A stretch of 41,486 bases of DNA from Chloroflexota bacterium. Its GTDB lineage: Bacteria > Chloroflexota > Dehalococcoidia > GIF9 > AB-539-J10. The translations under genes were made by a program, and so were the position numbers. Below the pieces are notes generated by a model. It searched no databases, was not told where the DNA came from, and saw nothing but the letters and a program-made list of their open reading frames with translations. The stretch covers positions 1 through 41,486 of the forward strand of contig JAUWQP010000003.1 of the NCBI GenBank assembly GCA_030611015.1, read 5' to 3'. Below are positions 39,509 through 41,486 of the stretch, piece by piece (position 1 is the stretch's first letter; every line of letters starts with the position of its first letter).

Positions 39509-41486
39509 TGGAGAAAAAGCCCGGTATTCATTCTGATGGGCACCGCAAGGTGTTGGTCTGTCAGGGCACTGGCTGTACTTCTTCGAGGTCGGAGGAAATT
39601 CGGAGGGCACTCGAACATGAAGTAAATCGGGCAGGATTGAGCAATGTCGAAGTGGATTTTACTGGCTGCCACGGCTTTTGCCAGCAAGGACCAATAGTGG
39701 TTGTCGAGCCTGAGGGCACTTTCTACGCCCATGTCAAGGTAGAAGATGCTACCGAGATTGTCTATTCACATTTAAAAGAGGGTAAGTCGGTAGAGCGTCT
39801 CTTCTATCGGGACCCTGTTACCGGTGAAGCAATACCTACTTATCAAGAGATAAACTTCTATAAGAAACAAACCCGCTTGGTACTACGTAACTGTGGACAC
39901 ATTAATCCCGAGAGGATTCAAGATTACATTGCCACTGGCGGCTATAAAGCACTGAGGAAGGCATTATTACAGATGACTCCGGAGGAGGTTATCAGCGAGA
40001 TTAAAAAATCAGGGCTGCGAGGTCGTGGTGGTGCTGGCTTCCCTACGGGAGTAAAGTGGGAATTTTGCCGTAAGTCACCAGGGGAACAGAAGTATATGAT
40101 CTGCAACGCTGATGAGGGTGACCCTGGTGCTTTTATGGATCGGAGCACCATGGAAGGTGATCCACACACCGTTATCGAAGGGTTGATTATTGCAGCCTAC
40201 GCTATTGGGGCCAGCGAAGGCTACATTTATTGCCGCGCTGAGTATCCTTTGGCTATAAAGCGTTTGTGTATTGCTATTAAACAGGCTGAGGAGAGAGGAT
40301 TCTTGGGCAAAAATATCCTCGGCTCACAATTCAACTTCACTGTGCATATTAAAGAGGGTGCTGGCGCTTTTGTCTGTGGTGAAGAGACAGCACTTATGGC
40401 TTCCATTGAAGGTAGAAGAGGCATGCCCCGCAGTCGCCCTCCCTTCCCAGCACAATCAGGTCTGTGGGGAAAGCCAACTACTATTAACAATGTGAAAACC
40501 CTTGCCAGCATCCCTGTGATAATTAGCAGGGGTGCAGACTGGTACGCCAGCATTGGCACTGAGAAGAGCAAAGGGACTGCGGTTTTCGCCTTAACAGGCA
40601 AGATTGCCAATGCCGGTTTGGTAGAGATTCCTATGGGCATTACCTTGCGTGAACTTATCTTCGAAATCGGCGGAGGAATCCTTGGCGGCAAGCGCTTTAA
40701 GGCAGTACAGACTGGTGGACCATCCGGAGGTTGTCTACCAGCAAGCTTGCTTGATTCGCCAATTGATTATGAATCGTTGGCGTCGGCAGGGTCAATTATG
40801 GGCTCTGGGGGTATGGTAGTGACGGATGAGGATACTTGCATGGTTGACATGGCGCGCTTCTTCCTTTCTTTCACGCAACTTGAGTCCTGCGGCAAGTGCA
40901 TACCATGTCGTTGGGGTACTAAACAGATGTTGGACATACTGGAGGATATAGCCAATGGAAGAGGTAGGTCCGGGGATATTGAATTGCTTCAGGAATTGGC
41001 TGAATCGGTCAAAGATGGTTCTTTGTGTGGTTTGGGGCAAACAGCTCCTAACCCGGTGCTTACCAGTATCCGCTACTTCCGTGATGAGTATGAAGAACAT
41101 ATCAAAAAGCATCATTGTTCTGCTGCGGTGTGCAAAGGCCTGGTCAAAGCGCCGTGTAGCCATACTTGCCCTGCTGGTGTAGATGTTCCTCGCTATCTCC
41201 GCTTTATTGGCCTGGGGCAGGTTGACCAGGCATTAGCTGTAATCCGGGAAAAGATACCCTTCCCCTCGATTTGTGGACATGTTTGTCCTCATCCTTGTGA
41301 AGCCAAGTGTCGGCGAGGACAAGTTGACGAAGCTATCGCCATAAGGGCACTCAAACGCTTTGCCGCAGAAAAGGGAAACGGGCTTTGGAAGATGAAAGCA
41401 AAGATGGCTGCAGCCACAGGTAAGCGAGTTGCCATCATTGGCTCAGGTCCAGCAGGACTCACTGCAGCTTATTACTTAGCTAAGCG
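39505..41486 (+). CDS. NuoF-GltD fusion flavoprotein (3' end beyond window)
   Basis: At least 660 residues are encoded before the window ends. An N-terminal thioredoxin-like [2Fe-2S] domain (VLVCQGTGCTSS; FTGCHGFC) is followed by a NuoF core with GRGGAGFPTGVKW, NADEGDPGAFMDR and GAGAFVCGEETAL for FMN and NADH, then the N3 motif ESCGKCIPCRWG. Where HydB proteins have a two-cluster ferredoxin tail, this one switches at about residue 545 into a GltD/NfnB-like module: CSHTCPAGVDVPRYL, CGHVCPHPCEAKCRRG, and the FAD loop GSGPAGLTAAYYLAK, where the window stops. The module closely resembles that inside the formate dehydrogenase fusion at 32226. The predicted role is NADH, NADPH and ferredoxin-level electron exchange. 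It starts in the stop codon of the NuoE gene. Confidence 0.92.
   Translation, partial: MMEKKPGIHSDGHRKVLVCQGTGCTSSRSEEIRRALEHEVNRAGLSNVEVDFTGCHGFCQQGPIVVVEPEGTFYAHVKVEDATEIVYSHLKEGKSVERLFYRDPVTGEAIPTYQEINFYKKQTRLVLRNCGHINPERIQDYIATGGYKALRKALLQMTPEEVISEIKKSGLRGRGGAGFPTGVKWEFCRKSPGEQKYMICNADEGDPGAFMDRSTMEGDPHTVIEGLIIAAYAIGASEGYIYCRAEYPLAIKRLCIAIKQAEERGFLGKNILGSQFNFTVHIKEGAGAFVCGEETALMASIEGRRGMPRSRPPFPAQSGLWGKPTTINNVKTLASIPVIISRGADWYASIGTEKSKGTAVFALTGKIANAGLVEIPMGITLRELIFEIGGGILGGKRFKAVQTGGPSGGCLPASLLDSPIDYESLASAGSIMGSGGMVVTDEDTCMVDMARFFLSFTQLESCGKCIPCRWGTKQMLDILEDIANGRGRSGDIELLQELAESVKDGSLCGLGQTAPNPVLTSIRYFRDEYEEHIKKHHCSAAVCKGLVKAPCSHTCPAGVDVPRYLRFIGLGQVDQALAVIREKIPFPSICGHVCPHPCEAKCRRGQVDEAIAIRALKRFAAEKGNGLWKMKAKMAAATGKRVAIIGSGPAGLTAAYYLAK

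Noticed and set aside
1..41486. tRNA, rRNA and CRISPR loci
   Set aside because: Looked for T-loop-like GGTTCGA motifs with matching stems and for regularly spaced direct repeats; none was convincing.

Overview
The window reads as a piece of chromosome from a strictly anaerobic, CO2-fixing (Wood-Ljungdahl) bacterium. The gene content is most consistent with a Dehalococcoidia-like member of the Chloroflexota; this is inferred from gene families and arrangement, not from a marker gene. No rRNA, tRNA, CRISPR array or intact transposase was seen.

Left part (1 to about 16,020): a loosely packed accessory region with single genes on both strands and long intergenic spacers. In order: a UbiE/MenG-like methyltransferase (-), a CxxC zinc-ribbon protein and an RRM RNA-binding protein (+) separated by a perfect 19-bp hairpin, a DUF5714 protein with a possible 24-codon leader ORF, a flavin reductase, about 1.2 kb without a recognisable gene, an iron-sulfur flavoprotein, a threonine aldolase, an M20 N-carbamoyl-amino-acid hydrolase, an ABC-F ATPase (-), an aldehyde:ferredoxin oxidoreductase (-), an MFS carrier (-) and a shortened DnaJ-like protein (-). 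The spacers carry at least two families of short, degenerate dispersed repeats.

Right part (about 16,165 to 36,275): one tightly packed + strand array, probably read mostly as one operon from a promoter near 16,165. It encodes acsE, acsD, cdhA, cdhB, cdhC, acsC, a NuoE/NuoF (HydB-like) flavoprotein pair, the Ni-insertion ATPase cooC, a cytoplasmic [NiFe] hydrogenase small and large subunit with its maturation protease, metV-metF, a DUF3786 protein, and a 1349-residue fusion of a NuoG-like N-terminus, a GltD/NfnB-like NADPH flavoprotein module and a molybdopterin formate dehydrogenase. This covers methyl transfer, CO2/CO reduction, acetyl-CoA assembly, the last methyl-branch reduction and the H2/formate/NAD(P)H electron supply.

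The end (36,398 to 41,486): a sensor kinase and a NarL-type response regulator on the - strand, then a divergent + strand set: a small helical protein, a second NuoE, and a second NuoF with its own GltD-like module fused at the C-terminus. The last gene runs off the window.

Most notable are: (i) a hybrid CODH/ACS, with archaeal-type CdhA, CdhB and short CdhC next to bacterial-type AcsD and AcsE; (ii) GltD/NfnB-like NADPH modules fused separately to both a formate dehydrogenase and a NuoF subunit, suggesting a candidate multi-flavin NADP-linked formate dehydrogenase; (iii) a [NiFe] hydrogenase without a Tat signal, with a Cys in place of the usual medial-cluster Pro, beside HydB-like subunits.
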